From Polyodon spathula (taxonomy: Eukaryota > Chordata > Actinopteri > Acipenseriformes > Polyodontidae), in contig NC_054572.1 in the NCBI RefSeq assembly GCF_017654505.1, positions 998,864 to 1,062,863 on the forward strand: a DNA stretch of 64,000 nt. The letters run 5' to 3'. Shown in pieces: positions 45,426 to 59,905 of this stretch. Both the position numbers and the translations under genes were made by a program. The notes under the pieces were generated by a model that saw nothing but the letters and a program-made list of their open reading frames with translations, did not search any database and had not been told where the DNA came from. Each line of letters begins with the position of its first letter. Position 1 is the first letter of the stretch.

Positions 45426-48400
45426 TGTCACTTTTTAGCTAACAAAAGAAACCATGTCCTGATGAAGACTGCTATGATGCAAACCCACAAACAGGACCCT
45501 CTCTTCACCCAGACTTTACCCTGAACTCAAAGACCTTGCCCACAGCTTCCACTGTCCAGCAGTGTGGGTGTGTGGAGTTGAACCTCCTGCAGGGGGAGAT
45601 AAAGACAAAAAAGTTTTTGTCATCCAGGAGTCATCCAGGTTTTATAGCTATAAGTAAAAATAACTAATTAAGACCTGGTTAAATTGGTTCAATTCAGTAT
45701 TATTGTGTTGGTGGAACACATAACACCAGGGCCAGATTGGGAACCCTGGACATACAGTACAGTAAGTATATAAAGAAGCCACATTCATGAATGCATTTTA
45801 CCGACATGTAAATTAATAGTGTATGAACCAATGCCACACTTGTAAGGTACAGCTGAAGATATGGCACATTCCTGCTGTTTCCCTTCACATGCCTTTCCCT
45901 TTCCATATCTCTGAAGCCTGCTCTTATCAGTGCCATGCAATCGTATTTGCAGCTCTGTATTACGACAGCGGGTGGCAATCTCGAGTCACAGATCTTTTCT
46001 GCTCATCCACGCTCTCCCCAGAACAGCTGTTGAGATGTTTCAGTTGTTTACACAATTCTGGCAAGGGTCCAGTCACCTGATAAAGCTGGATTAATTACAC
46101 TTTTTCAATTATGGTTCTAATGACGGACTGTTGTGTGCTCTGCTGATAAGCACATATAATCTGTGTGTATAGAGAGTGATGGAGAGATAGGCTGGCTGAT
46201 GAAATATTATTTCATTTGTGGTAGGGCCTGGGTAGCACTGGGGGTGAGGGAGGAAACCCAGTCAGCGGTCCTGGAGATGTGGCTTCAAGGACCCATGGCT
46301 TTAGCTCTTCGTTAAATGGTCTAGTGCATTTGAATTTTAGCAGAGATGCTATTGTCAAAACCCCTGTTCTTATCACCCCACTCTACTCGATCTATATTCA
46401 ATTCCTGACCCTAGGGAAATTCATGTCTACTCTATTTGTTTTCTTTACCTAAACATATTTATTTGCATGGATGCATCCAGTTAGCTTACAAGGTAGTTTT
46501 AGCATCTCGCAAGCTTCCTTACTCCCTGAAACTCTGGCTACTCTGTGAATGGACAGCCACCCACTTGCTATGCCTGCAGCAGCATGGGGGGGGTATGAGT
46601 AACACATGTAAGATCCGTTGAAGATCAGGGAAGCAAAACAAGAATGAAAACACAGGGGATCCATTCTTTGTACACATAACCACCTATAACACTGATCGTG
46701 TTTTTAATAGTTCTTTATGATGTAAATCGTATCTTTAAAAACCGTACAGAGGACCTCGCCTTTAAGTTAAGCAGTTTCAGAGCTGATTTTAAAAAGCCAA
46801 TTGAAACAAGGTCATTAAAACATCGTTGTCTTGTTATTGCTAACAAATGGGAAATAACCTTAATTCGGCAAAATGAAATTTTCAGTTTCACTTTGCTTAA
46901 TCAGAGCTCATCACTCTAATAATAAGAGCCTCATTTTAGGATAATACAAATTAAATGCGTGTTAAATTAAAGGGCATTTGCTGTCTGCATGTACTATCAT
47001 TAGTAGAAATTGAATATAAGATCATGCATTTGGGCTCAAAAACTAAAAAGGGTTTTTTGCAGACCTAGTTTGCCATTCTTTTTTTGCCCTGCAAAGAAAA
47101 GGTTTTGGGCTGGTGCCTGCTAGTTAGTTTCCATGCACTGTGATTAAAAGACTAAATGGAACCTTTCGATGAAAGCGTTAAAAATTTAAATAAAAAGTCT
47201 AACACATTTTTTAATTAAAAAGGATACTAATAATCCACATCATATTATACTGAGCAGATTCATCGGTCAATTTAATAACACAGAGCCGTTTGGATCGTAA
47301 TATCTTCTGAAACAGGTTTCCTTCGTAACTGAGGGGCTTTGTTAATTACAGACAGGGCCTAATGATTTTGAATATTCAGTGGCTCTCGATGTTTTGATAA
47401 ATGGGGTTCCACTAAGATTTATTCCTAATTATCTCATTTGTCTTTCTCCATTACTTTTTATAGCTTAAATTTATGAAGTCATTAAGACGTTAGTGGCTCT
47501 GATAATGATTAGGAGAAAGAATTGTATGAAAGTGAATTATATGAAAATGATTATGGCTAAAAGAGTGTTTAAATGAAGCCGGTGAGTTAGTCTCAGGCTT
47601 TGCTGAAAGTGTAGGAGACCGTTCTGTCACGTATCAAGGTTCACCTTCTCTCTTTCACTGAAAAGCATTATGTATTTCATTACTGACATCTTAGCAACAG
47701 GAAACACCAGGCAGCATGCTTGAGAATGTGTGAGGTACTGGTATATCTTTAAATACATTTAAACTGTAGGAGCCTGTTCTTAAAATTGACTCCTTGGAAA
47801 AAACAGACTTAATAATATTTAAGGCCTAAAACATTTTAGCGCATTCTTAAAGTAAGAATTGGTTATTAAAACAAATATAACAAAACAAGAAAACTGAAGA
47901 CAGTGCTTGAGTCAGATAATGGATGCAACACACAGACTGGTGTGAAATCATTTCAAATCATCCCAGACTGGGAAATGAAGAGGATGGAGAGAGGTGTAGA
48001 GGGTTCAAGCACTGTACTGTATCAGTACTGCCAGCATACTAGCGACTTATAAAATATTGGTTCTCCTTAAGAAGCAATGACCTAGATTGAGAGCATGGGG
48101 GGGGGGATAAAAAGCGTTCTATATCCCTTATTGTAATTTTTTACATTACTTTTCCCCAAGGGATGGAAGACTAACCCAGTGAATTCTATTCAGAATCCCG
48201 CACAGGGTAATAGCAGGTTAATTAACAGAGCTGAAGGTTGGGGCTTGTGAGTGTGTGTATAACAGACATTATCAGTCAAATGGGTATCTTTACCATCTTT
48301 TCCTGCATGTTCAAGGCAGTCAAGTACTGTATACCAGAGCCATGATCGAGATGAGAGATATAGTCACAGTGCTAACAATATAGATATAGCTGTAGACAGG

Positions 48401-51400
48401 GTGGACCAAAAGTTGTGCAATATATCATTTACTTAGCTTAGGAATAAACAGCTACAAGGATGCTGGAGGTGCAGCATTCGCCTGCAGACAGCAGGGGTGC
48501 TAGATTCCCTTTAAACATTTCAACTTGAGCACGTTTGGAATGTAGATACGGTAACCGCTCGGACAACACAGAACAAGAGAGCAATACAGCATTAGTGTGT
48601 GCACGACTACACTGGTGTGTACATGGAATAGATTAGGATTAAATACGGAATATTAAATAAATATCCTTACACCGCATGAAACACTAAGACCAACATCCAA
48701 GTTTCACATGCACATTCCTCATAACATTTTAATGTTTTGATAAAATTCTAAGGTGTGGTTTCAGATTAGCACTAGCCTTGGACAACCCAGCCTTAGGTAA
48801 GGCAGTAAGATCAGGGCTAATCATAGTCTACTGCATGAAACCAGTCGTAAACGTTTAACATTGGAATACCGATTAAACAATGAAACTCTAAACCATTAGG
48901 CAGTGCTTGAGTAAGATAATGGATACACTGCAGCAGGTTGCAGTGGGGTTGTGTGCATGTGGGAATGGGGAAACGGAGATGCTTGATTTATAGCATTTCT
49001 CAAGGACCTCTGGGGAACCTGCTTCTGAAGCAAAAGCTTTAAAAGTCTTGACAATCAATAAAAAAAAAGAAAGGAAGATCTGCAGTTTAGAAACACAGAA
49101 CCAGCCAAGCCTCTGTTTCCATTTGAACGACTTTTACACGTGCCAATTACCCAGGCCCAGCTGTCACAAAGACGGTCCTGTAAGTTAACTGGCAGTTGTG
49201 CTTTTTAACTGTTATTGACCTCATTATTAATTAACCATAAAGGGGCTTGTTGTGATGCTGCAGGAGCACAGTCAGTTTGACAGCTTGATATGAAGACTCT
49301 TCTATTCGGTAGATGTGCTATCAACATCATATAGTCGTTACACCACTCATATCCTATAACTTACTTCAAATCCTTACTGGCTTGCAGGTGGGGATAATGG
49401 TTAACAGTCCTATTTGGCCGCACATATTTTATTAGGTTTCATTTTAAAACAATGCTGGCTTGTTGTGTTGACAGTCGCTGTTCATTCATGATTTTGAATG
49501 GTGATCCTGTTGGAGGAAAGGTTGTATCGAAGGAGCATAATTAAAAACAAACCAACAAAAGAAAACAGCCTGAAAGGGTTTGCAAGACTTCATCTGTGAC
49601 GTTGCCGGTGTGAACATGGCATGATGTGGTCTCATTTTCTATTTTTTTGTGTGTTTTACAGGAGTTGACCCGGTGTGAGAAAGCAGCATAATTAACCTGG
49701 CAGCTCTGGAAGACATTTGCTTTCGACAGCTGCGTCCAATTATTCTCTGGAAGTTTACCTACCCTAACAATAATGCCCATGACACACTTAATTGGAGCTT
49801 GACAATTTGAACTCCAGGCCCTCAGAAGCTTTACACTCTATAATGAGGCCCTAGGCCTAACAAACAAACCAACGGTTCAGCCAGACTCCTGTTTTATTTG
49901 TTTTTGTGTTGTAGCTTTATTAAGCCAGGTGGACTGATCTAAACACAGCACTTAATTTCACAGCAGTGTACCTGTACTGTGCAGTCTTGACTCTGTACAG
50001 TATGTTGTGAATTGTAGTACTATTGAACATCACCTTGGTTACTGATTGAGGACATGTTCTAAATCACACCCCGATAGAATGCTGTTGTTGAAACCTTGCT
50101 ACAGTAATTGTGATGTAAAGAAATGGCTTCCTGCTTATTAAAATGAACCAAAGTCAAATTTTACCTGCTACAAGGTGCTTTCAGATAAACTACAGAAGAA
50201 TAAAAAAAGGAATTAAAAAAGAGGAAATGTATGCTGCTAACAGATTTTTTGGGCGGTGAAAAATAGGATGAATTTTACTCCTGTTTTTTTCTTTCTATTT
50301 TGAAATGCCCAATTCGCATCCTCACTGCAGCCCACGTACCCTTCCGAAGGACTGAAATAAGATCAGCAGTCCCGCACACATAGCATCTCACATCATTAAA
50401 GGTAAGGCGGCTGTGCAAACTGAAACTACATTACATTTTCAAACAACTGCTCCTTGAAACGAGTAGGAGGTGTAAACATGATTGTAATATAGCTGACTTT
50501 TCATAAAGCATCTTGTTCAGCTTTAGTGGGAACTGATATAGGCTCTAAGCTGCTATCAATTATTTAATCAAACACAGGATAAAATGCATCTCCAACATTA
50601 CTGTTAATTATTTAGCAAGTGCTGCAGTGAGAGAGAAGGGACAGAATACTGGAGTACTGGCTGGATTGTTCTGTAATACCACAGCTGGCCAGCAGTGGGA
50701 GCATGCATGGCTCTATAGATGAGCAGCTTTACTGCACAGCTGAAGTTCAGCTGTATATTAACACATAGAAACCACTGATCTTAGATGGCAAAGTGCAATA
50801 ATCACAAACATTTCATAATTAGAACAGTATTGCAGTAGACTACCGGTGCTGTAAATTATAACCAAAACCAAACCACCTCGTCCACTCTCAAAAAATAGGC
50901 TTTTTACTGAACAATGTAAAATAATTTAAAAAAAGATAAAAACACAAAGGTGTCTGTTCAACTGATCTCTACAGCAGATGATCTACGATACATACCGCTG
51001 TCATGTAAGTCATTTAGATCAATTGAATAGACGCCGATATGAAAAAAGAGCACAGAGGTATCTAATTGTTACCAGCAGACAAACAGCTGCTTGATGTTTT
51101 GAGGGCTACCTCCTTTGTTCATTTTGCTCTGGATTCTGACCTGAAAGCTTAAACCAGAGCTGGAGAAATGATTATGAATTGCAACGAGAGAGGTGACAGG
51201 TAAAGAGTTTAAATACAGGTCTAAGTAATTCTGAGCAATCGCATTTTCAGTCACACTGTGCTATAACAGTTCCCTTATTTTATATACTGTAAATAACAGC
51301 TTTTCAAATTGACATGTATTTTAAGTGTGTCAAAGTCACCCTTGCTTTTTCCTCTCTGGTTCAAGGAAGTTTGCTTGACACAGAGTAAGAAACTCAATGC

Positions 51401-54130
51401 ACTAAATTCTATTATGTAAAGGATCAAGAGCCAGGAGTTTGAGGAATCAATTCCTCCCTTGGACAGTTGCTGCTTTCACAACTTCTCATAGTAAACCTTC
51501 CAGGTGAGACTTAAGCATGCTGTGATCAGTTCAGAGCAGACCTTGAAAGATTGCTTCAATTCTGACACCAGCTTTATCATTTTAATAATAATCTGCCAGC
51601 CCATTCCAGACAGTTGCCATGCTGAGGAGCTGGAGAGGAGATCCCTGAAGCCAGCAGAGGGAGGCTGCAAATAGACTGCTCCCTGCAGCCAGCACTACAC
51701 TTCAGCCATCAACACCTGGCCAAAAGGAAATCCACTGGAGGAGGAAAAGCATTGAAGGCTCATGTATTGTAAGAAAAATCTGCCTATTGCAAACAATGGC
51801 AGGTCTGCACTGAAAACCCAGGACTGGGTGCGACTCTAGTTTTTCTAACAGCTTCACATTGTTAATAAATAAAGTCTTGTTTTTTTATGTATTTATTTGT
51901 ATGATGAAGGCGTGAGTTTGTCCTATTTGACAAAGAGAGGACGCCCCCTCCCCACACACACACACCCTCCACCACTCCTCCCTGGGCTACTGTACTGTAA
52001 ATGAAAAATCAGCAGCTATATTCTTCCATCAGCCAGTGATATTGTGTCTTTTTTAAGTGAAAGTCAGTGAATCCGTGTTTAGAGAGGCTGTAATCTGTGT
52101 GTGCGGTGATGGATAGGCATTCATCACTGTTGTCTGCATGCCGAGATTAGTGTCTTGTAAGCAGAGTGCAGCTGTAGAACAGGAAGATAAAAGAGGAAAA
52201 AAGGCAGAATGCCAGAGATTTATTGTATGGAGATGGGCTGAGAGGTAGGGCTGCATTCACAGCATGAGGTGCTAAAGAGAGATCTGTCTGAGTCCCATTC
52301 AAACACAGTGACAAATAGCAGCTGTCTAACTGTGGCAGAAGGAAACATAAACCTCTCTTAGGTATACTTTAGATCTGTGCTCTTTAACCTCGCTGAAAGC
52401 AGGAGTAATGGGGACCATAATCATACAGCATTTATCACATTTTTTATCCAGGTAACCCGCAGCGCAACACGGCAAGCTTTCACTGACTATATAGTGACAA
52501 TAGACTCTGTTTTAATGATCTAAATACTGTCTATTGCAGACATCTTTCTAGTACCTTTTTCTATGTGTTCGGCAAACTGACGTTAACAAAACAGTCAATA
52601 AAGCTGAAATAAAGGGCCATTTTCACAAAACGTTAAGAACTATTTTGAAAGAGGTTCAGTAAATCTTTTTCAACTGTTTTAGAAAGGGTTTATTAATTAT
52701 ATTTGATTCTGGCAATTTCAGCAGTTTTAGAATCACATAATTGCCAATGGCTTTACATCAGTCTTTTAAGCTACTGTACAGTTTGTTGTAATTGCATAAC
52801 CCATTTGAGGAGTTTTTATAATTGGGTTGTTTCCAACAAAGCCACTGAAGCCCATATTAAAGTAAAGCAGTAATACTGCATGCTGCAATAGACCTCATCA
52901 CAATTTAGCCAACCTTAACCTGAGTCTGCAAGACAAGACCGATTAGTATTTAAAAGAGGAGAAAACTGGATACCCGTTGGGTTTTAAATTACCTGACACG
53001 ACCTGGGTTCAATTTTACTACCTGGGTATCGATTTATTAATTTGAGAAAATATTCCATCAATTATTTACTTATTTTTCTCAGTAATTTATTTGTATACTA
53101 CAAGCCAGTACTTTGGGTTGCACTAGGACCCAGTGAAAAGGCTAGCCTGCCTGCTTTGCTTGGTGTGCAATGCATTATGGGGTGCTCTAAAGGTGCAAAC
53201 AAAATGAAATCATTATGAGCTAATGGCAGTGCACAGTCTCAGACTGTCATGCTTCTTGAATACAGCATGGCTTGAGCTTCATTACGCGCGTGTGGCTGTG
53301 ATGTCACTCAGAGAGACGGGTACTGTTTTAAGTGCCAGACTAGTCATGCAGAGATAACGCAGCAGGACTCGAACACAGCACAAAGAACAGGGCAGTCTCC
53401 GCAATGAACACGCATAAAAAAAAAAGATTATATAGAGACAAAGAGACAGATTTTATATTCTAGTATAATCGTAACATTCTTATTTTTCCAATTGGTCATA
53501 CAGACTTGCCCTAACTGCATGTCCCTGACATGCACATACTAACACTGAAAGAATGGGAAAGTTACCAGTAAATGCACATTGCCTGTATGTGCTGTGCCCT
53601 GAGGTGTCACGGCAGTGTCTTACATTGTTGCAGCTTTGCAAACAACCGTATGATTTTTCACCTGTTGAACCCTGGCCTTTAAATCACTGTTAAATTTACA
53701 ACACACATTAGCCCATGTCATTTAACCCAGTGTAAGATAGCAGTTGGAGACACATTTTGGGCTGGCCTTATAGCCACTGGACGTTTTAGCTGCCATAAAG
53801 CACCAATGATCTCTGAATTTATAGCACTGACGTTAGTCATTGTAATTCAACCTTGTGCAAAGCTGGCGTTGCCGCACTGTTTATTGGCATCGTAAAGGAT
53901 CACATGATTGATCGTTTACTGTTGCCATCCGTACTGCAAGGGAACAGACATATTTACATGGTTCAGCATCTTTCTTCATGGTATGAACTACTGCCTTCAT
54001 TTAGTAAAGACACCAGATTGAGGCTAATAGCCCTGCTTTCCATCACAAGAGTACTGTGACTGGCAGGTAACCTCCCTAGAGGTTCTGAGGTATATTATAT
54101 CCAGGATACAACACTCTACTGCCTTCACTG
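45426..54130. other. Non-coding, no gene seen; enhancer-like stretch 47230-47640
   Basis: No exon or RNA gene is supported over 8.7 kb. The 47230-47640 segment is non-repetitive and rich in TAAT, CTAATTATCTC and ATGATTAGG motifs. CTCF-like motifs lie at 50689 and 51651. Small tRNA-like B-box matches (near 48515 and 53011) are too weak to call. Confidence 0.55.
51651..51664 (+). promoter_or_regulatory. CTCF-like motif
   Basis: CCAGCAGAGGGAGG matches 13 of 14 positions of CCASYAGRGGGCRS. It is a motif match only. Confidence 0.35.
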
Positions 54131-54240
54131 GATTACACTGAGGAAGAAGACATGAGCCGAAATGTTTCTCTACTTGACTTGACTCATGAGATGTAAATAA
54201 AACTACGAAAAAAAAAGATACGTTGGTTCCTTTACAAACA
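54131..54240 (+). repeat. Possible Penelope-type or other retroelement fragment
   Basis: CTGAGGAAGAAGACATGAGC followed by CGAAATGTTT resembles the CTGATGAAG...GCCGAAACG motif common near ends of fish and amphibian Penelope-like and related repeats. It is followed by AATAAAACTAC and an A run. Identity is uncertain. Confidence 0.3.
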
Positions 54241-54256
54241 AACTTGTAACGCCATT

Positions 54257-54392
54257 CAGCATACAAAAATCTTTGAAGTACCAGGAGCTCTCGTATGGAG
54301 GTCATCTACACATCAACCTATCATCTACACATCAACCCAGCATACAAAGCTCTGAAGAGCTCTCGCATGGAGATCATCTACACATCAACCTA
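54257..54392. repeat. Imperfect tandem duplication (about 60 bp) with nested 17-bp repeat
   Basis: CAGCATACAAA...GAGCTCTCG.ATGGAG.TCATCTACACATCAACC occurs twice. TCATCTACACATCAACC is repeated once more between the copies. Confidence 0.85.
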
Positions 54393-57300
54393 ATCGTAGC
54401 CTCAACTCACTTCTAGTCATTATCAGATTGTCAAATTGCAACTCAGTCCCTTAGCAGGATAACCAAAATATTATTCTCTATTGAACAGAACCCATTCCCA
54501 GAGCATGTACAGTGTTACAGGATGGATTGACAACTTGTAGACAGGATTCTAGCATTCAAAAGACAGCATCTCCACCAGCATAATTTCTCCTAACTGGGTG
54601 CTGGTTGTTTATGGTCTGGAGGAAAGAAAATGGGACCCTAAACACGGCGTGACACACAGCAGCACCTGATAGTGTTCGGAGTCCTGGCCTTTGTTCTTCT
54701 GGGTTCCGGCGAGGTCAGGCTCCAAGGTTGTTCCTCTGTCCCCATGCTGCGCAGTGGTGGGAGAACGCACACTGTTACATAAACCCTGAAAAGTAAATGA
54801 TTTGCTGGCAGATGTTGCTTAAGAAGAGGGGCTCTGTATGTGGGTCTGGTCTTGTCTGCTGAGCCAGGAACTCGGGAGCTGTATCCTGGGCAGCGATCGG
54901 CTCTGCTTTTTCTTTGAGCTCTTGCCACCACATACTAAACTCCTAACACTGGAGATGTTTAAGCAAACACCGTCTTGTCTCATTTTTCAGCTGCACGCTC
55001 AAGCAAAACAAAACGTTGGCTGCTTCAGGAAATTAATATTTGGGTTGACGAGGCACCTCTTCCTGAATGCTCCCTCATGGTACAGAAAACTGGATTTGTT
55101 GGACATGCAGGATTCAAGGATGTTGGTTCTTTTTTAAAAAAAAACAGGTCTGGGTTCACTTCCCATACCAGGTTAATGCTTTTTAAATACATTGCTTCTA
55201 TTCAATTGCTAGTTCTAAAATGTCATCACAAGTAGGATAATGCACATTATAAAGTGAGGTCTTACAACTTGAAGGACATGCAGTTAACTAAAAAAATACC
55301 TTTCACTGAGTATATTGAGATCGTCTACGAAAGCAAAAGGGATTTCTTGATTCTCAGCGACTTATTCGTCAGAAGCATTGCAAACTTTCAGTGCCTATTA
55401 AAGGAGAGGCCATGTCCCCACAGTGACAGCCCAGTAGGCACGTGACTCAAAGGAGAAGCAGCGGTTGGTTAATGAGAATGAACTGGGAGGTACTGAGTAG
55501 TTGAGAGTTCCAAAGGCCTATGGGAGTTGTAGTTTACTGCAATCCTCTTACTGCTGTCTTCTTTGGTTGTAAATAGGATGTTGTATTGGTTTTAGCTTGT
55601 CACTAAACATTTAAATGAGCTATTTTTTGTTTACTTGCTAATGAAGAGAATTGTACACACTGTACGCTTTCTGTAGACTATTGTCTTCTATTCTTAACAC
55701 AAAGCTTAGAGGAAGGGAGTGAATCCCAAATGACTACAGCGAATAATATGTACACTCCACTGTACTGACTAGCTGCTGTGCTCAGTGGCTAACATCTTTC
55801 CTTGTGCCAGCGCTCAGTTATTTATGTACTTGCTTCTTTTTTTGGGCCCCATGTGGGAGATATCTATCAGGCATAATCGGTCTCTTTGTTTGTAAAAATC
55901 TAATTTTTGTTACATTTATATTTTTCCCAGCAAAGTGTGTTCAGTGACTTTGAATTGAAGGTGTTACTTTCATCTTGATTTTACTTTTTTAAAAATGTAT
56001 TTATTTTTTAAGGCAGGCAAAACATTACACTTTTATCACCAGAAATTCAAATCATTTTTAATTTGTATGGAAAGACATAACAGTCCTGTTATACAAGTGT
56101 GTACATTTATACTCAAACACGTTATTCTTTACCTGACTTTTTTTTTTAATGTGCAATTTTTAAAATATATATTACAATGCCATTATGTTTCCATCATGCC
56201 ATTTTGTATTTATTGGTGAAGCATTATATGGCTCTAACTACATTGTAATTACACTTGAATTGTATGTGTGGTTATTACATAGTAATTACAGTATACACAA
56301 ATGCTTGTGTAAAAAAAAAAAAAAAAAAAAAAAACACCAGCAACTCACAAGATTTCATTTTATTCACTATGTTCCTTGCCATATTTTTTTAAGAGATAAC
56401 CCTATACTAAAACCTTCTTGTACTGCAGCTGAGGTTGGTAAGCGTTTAAAAAAGCAACATCTCTAATTCATTGCAGCGTGTCTGGGTACAGAGAAACATT
56501 GCAGCGACCACTGAAGCTTCAAAATAATTTGTTGTTTTGTTGTTTCAAAAAGCAAGGACATTCTGGAAATGCATTATTTATTTTTTCTGTGTGTGTTTTT
56601 TTTTTTTTTAGCAAAGGTGGCAGAATATTCTCCCTTCAAATGGCTGAGCAAATATGTTGTTCACAATTTGAGATTAGTATGCAGTGGCAGTTCCATTTCC
56701 TGATTTCTTTAAGATCTTATGTATGCACGGCATTAATTATAAACTTGGACGACGGCAGTGGCATCGCTTCAATCTTTTCATTTTTTTTTTCCCCGTGGTC
56801 TGTGCTCTGATTAAATAAAAAGCCAGTGGGATGGATATCTCTTTTAATTGCGGGAGTCTACCACTGGAAATGTCAACAGTCAGCAGAGGACATTAGCTGC
56901 AGCAAGGCTCCTGCGCTCTGTTTGTATTTAATATTGTGAGGCAGCTTTGGTTTTGTGCATCTGTTCTGAGTCTTGCTGCATTTGCACCCAAAAGTTATTC
57001 ACCCAAAAGCTTTCCATTCAAGCTGAAGATTTGCAATATTTCAGGCTGGTTAGTCTGCCTGTCTGGGTGCCAGCCCCCTGCACCAAATCTAAGTCCTGTA
57101 TCCATACTGTTTTTAGGGCCCTCATTTAAAGAATTGGGGAATATTATATGCAGATTATGTCCGCTTGCCTGTTATGTGGTGAGCCAACATTCACCAAACT
57201 TTTATCACATACTCCCAGTGTCCTGTAGATGTGGCAAAAAAAAAGCATGTTAATTTTGCATACATTTTTACAAGCATACATGATCATGACCCTTGTGTCT

Positions 57301-59815
57301 GAGTGCAGTCATTAGTAGAACGCTTTTAGAAAGTCCATTTAGGATCAAGTTTTTTTTAATAGAACCACGATATGAAGGTTTCTTGGTGGAGAGTAGTTCT
57401 ATTCGCTCCTCACTGAAATTTAAAAATCTCAAAAATGATGCATTTCGAATCCTGTTTTTAATACAAACAGAATCAAATCCATAGAATCATGCCAATAACA
57501 TTTTAATGTTCATCAACAGCAATGCCTTTATAGTCATAACCTTGACACCCAAAATTAGCTTTCTAAATGATCTGCATAGCGGCTGTATTTAACCAAAGAG
57601 AAAGCTTTTATGTGATAGCCATACAGCGTTGTCACAGTCGCTAACATCAAGCGAGAACTGCTTGCTGCATTAACTGGAGTTCTGTGTATATCTTAGATTA
57701 TGGTTTCAGATCAGCAGACCGCGAGTTATTTCGACCATATGAAGAAGGGAAGTGTGTAGAACATGTGTTTGTGTGAATGTCATCATGCAACATCAAGCTT
57801 GTGTATTACCCGGCCACATGAATGGAAATATATAGAAAACTGACTGTGTTTAATCAAGTGAATACCTCGAAGGAAGCTGGTCTTATAGCTTTTATTTTTA
57901 TAGATGTTGTGCCTTGTCTTATTTACGTGTCTGTTCGCTTGACCACTGAAACTTTCAAATTAAAAATGAAATGCTGTCGGATTATCAAGTGTACTTTTGA
58001 GAAATCAGATACATTGACAACTTCTAGACATAACTGTATTCTGGGGAAAAAAAAAAATAATAATTACTACCCATAGTGTTAGACTAAATGCTATTCGAGT
58101 CATCGTCTGCTTATGCTTTAGTGAGTTTCCTTATAAAACTTTACTGTAGTAAAAGCATTGTAGAGTGTAGTGACGCAAGGTGAAATCATGCTAAAGCACA
58201 TGTACAGTAAGCATTGCAAAGACACACCAGTTGTCTCTGAAATGTAGCTTTTCTTTCTGTTTGCTACCATAACTATTTTGGTTCCCATCCTTGTGGCACA
58301 TTTCCTCCCCCCTACACACACACACACACACACACACACGTCTGTAATGTCAAGAGACTTTTGAACCACTCTGTAATTAATAGATTTAATTTATTAATTA
58401 ACAAATCTATTTCCAATTACTGCTCGGTGGTCTGTGGTAATGCTGTTCCCTCATATTGACTGAACAATTACTTCAAATGCAACAATTCAAATGGATAAGC
58501 AAACCACAGCACATGACTGTTATGATAAGAGTGTGTTTGAGGTTCCAGAACTAAACATGAGAAAAGTGTTTATTGAAGTAGTTCGAATGTAGTTACAATA
58601 GCATATGAGTTAAAACAAAAATACCACATAAAAATCATGTGTATTGCGATTAGAAAATGATTTAAGTGAATTATTGGACTTTCAAATACAGGCACATTTC
58701 TTATTATGTATTGCATGCGATTCAGCGACTGAGGATAGAACTCCATACCTTAGCATGTAATTGAAAAAATTAAAGTGCAGTTAACATACCTATATAAAGT
58801 GTATCTTAATTATTTAAATCACAACACAACATCCTCTTGAATGTAAGAAAATAGTCTGATGCCTTAGATTTCCACTCACGTAACATAAGGCCTCCCAAGT
58901 GCATATGTCAGCAATGATACCCAAACCACAGAGAAACACTGTTACATAGTTTCTATGACAGTGCCTTTCAACTCCCATAAATCATACGGTAAGAGGTAAT
59001 ACTCTACATTAAGTGTCTCCAATCACTGTGTATTTACATTGTCGTTACTTAGTGAATACATGTGTACTTGCACATAAATGTTATCATGCATAGCTGCATT
59101 GTGCTTAGGGGTAGGTTCACTGAAGCGTTCACTAAATAATCACAAACCAGTTGCAAATGGGTCGGATGTCTTGGGTGAAATGTACCAGACAAGCACAACG
59201 CTATTCACGACTTCTCAGGGAATGCTTGCGGCAGCAGTTATGCTTTGCGGTTCAGACTCAGATGAATATGTAGCTATGGGCATAAATTCGCAAAAAGAGG
59301 GTGCTCAAATATTACAACGAGATGAACTGCGCACAATTGCGACACTTGCAACTGTATACGTTTTTTAAGAACTTTTAAAAGCGTGTTTTAAACAGTCACA
59401 GTTGTTGCTGGCATTTCCCAGTCCTCCTTTTCTCGTGCATTGCCAGTTGTGCTCAATGTATTTTTGATGAAAACAGCGAAATACCTATTTTCCCCTAAAA
59501 CCAGGGATCAAAAGACTGCACACATGTGCCGCTAACTCCTCCAGGCTCATTGTGAGCACCTGTATAGGAATAAGAAGCACGCCTATTCTATTAATGGCCA
59601 GGTGGTTTGTATTTGTTTTAGCACTGTACCTCTCGTTAACTTTAAAATAGACACATTTGGTCTATAGGCTACTCATGAAGGTTGGGGGTATAATGCAAAA
59701 TTAGTTGCTGGTCCCTTGAAATTTGTATTACCGAGAATTGACTGTCCTCCTGCAAGTATTATAACTTGTCAGTGCGGCACTGTAATCTATTTTATGTCAG
59801 TTGTCTAGGCTGCCA

Positions 59816-59818
<3 letters not shown>
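54393..59818. other. Non-coding, no gene seen; a few unexplained open frames
   Basis: No exon is recognised. It contains poly-A (56311-56334) and a CA repeat (58315-58339). Open frames at 54975-55235, 56936-57253 and 59078-59368 match no family I recognise and lack splice context. Confidence 0.55.
55437..55446 (+). promoter_or_regulatory. CLEAR-like site GGCACGTGAC
   Basis: GGCACGTGAC matches 9 of 10 positions of the CLEAR consensus GTCACGTGAC bound by TFEB. It is isolated and lies 40 kb downstream of the gene. Confidence 0.25.

Positions 59819-59901
<83 letters not shown>
59819..59901. repeat. (AAT)n microsatellite
   Basis: About 27 perfect units. Confidence 0.97.

Positions 59902-59905
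<4 letters not shown>

Noticed and set aside
54024..54305. Minus-strand 93-codon frame as a retroelement protein fragment
   Set aside because: It contains no recognisable reverse transcriptase or nuclease motif and overlaps a tandem duplication.
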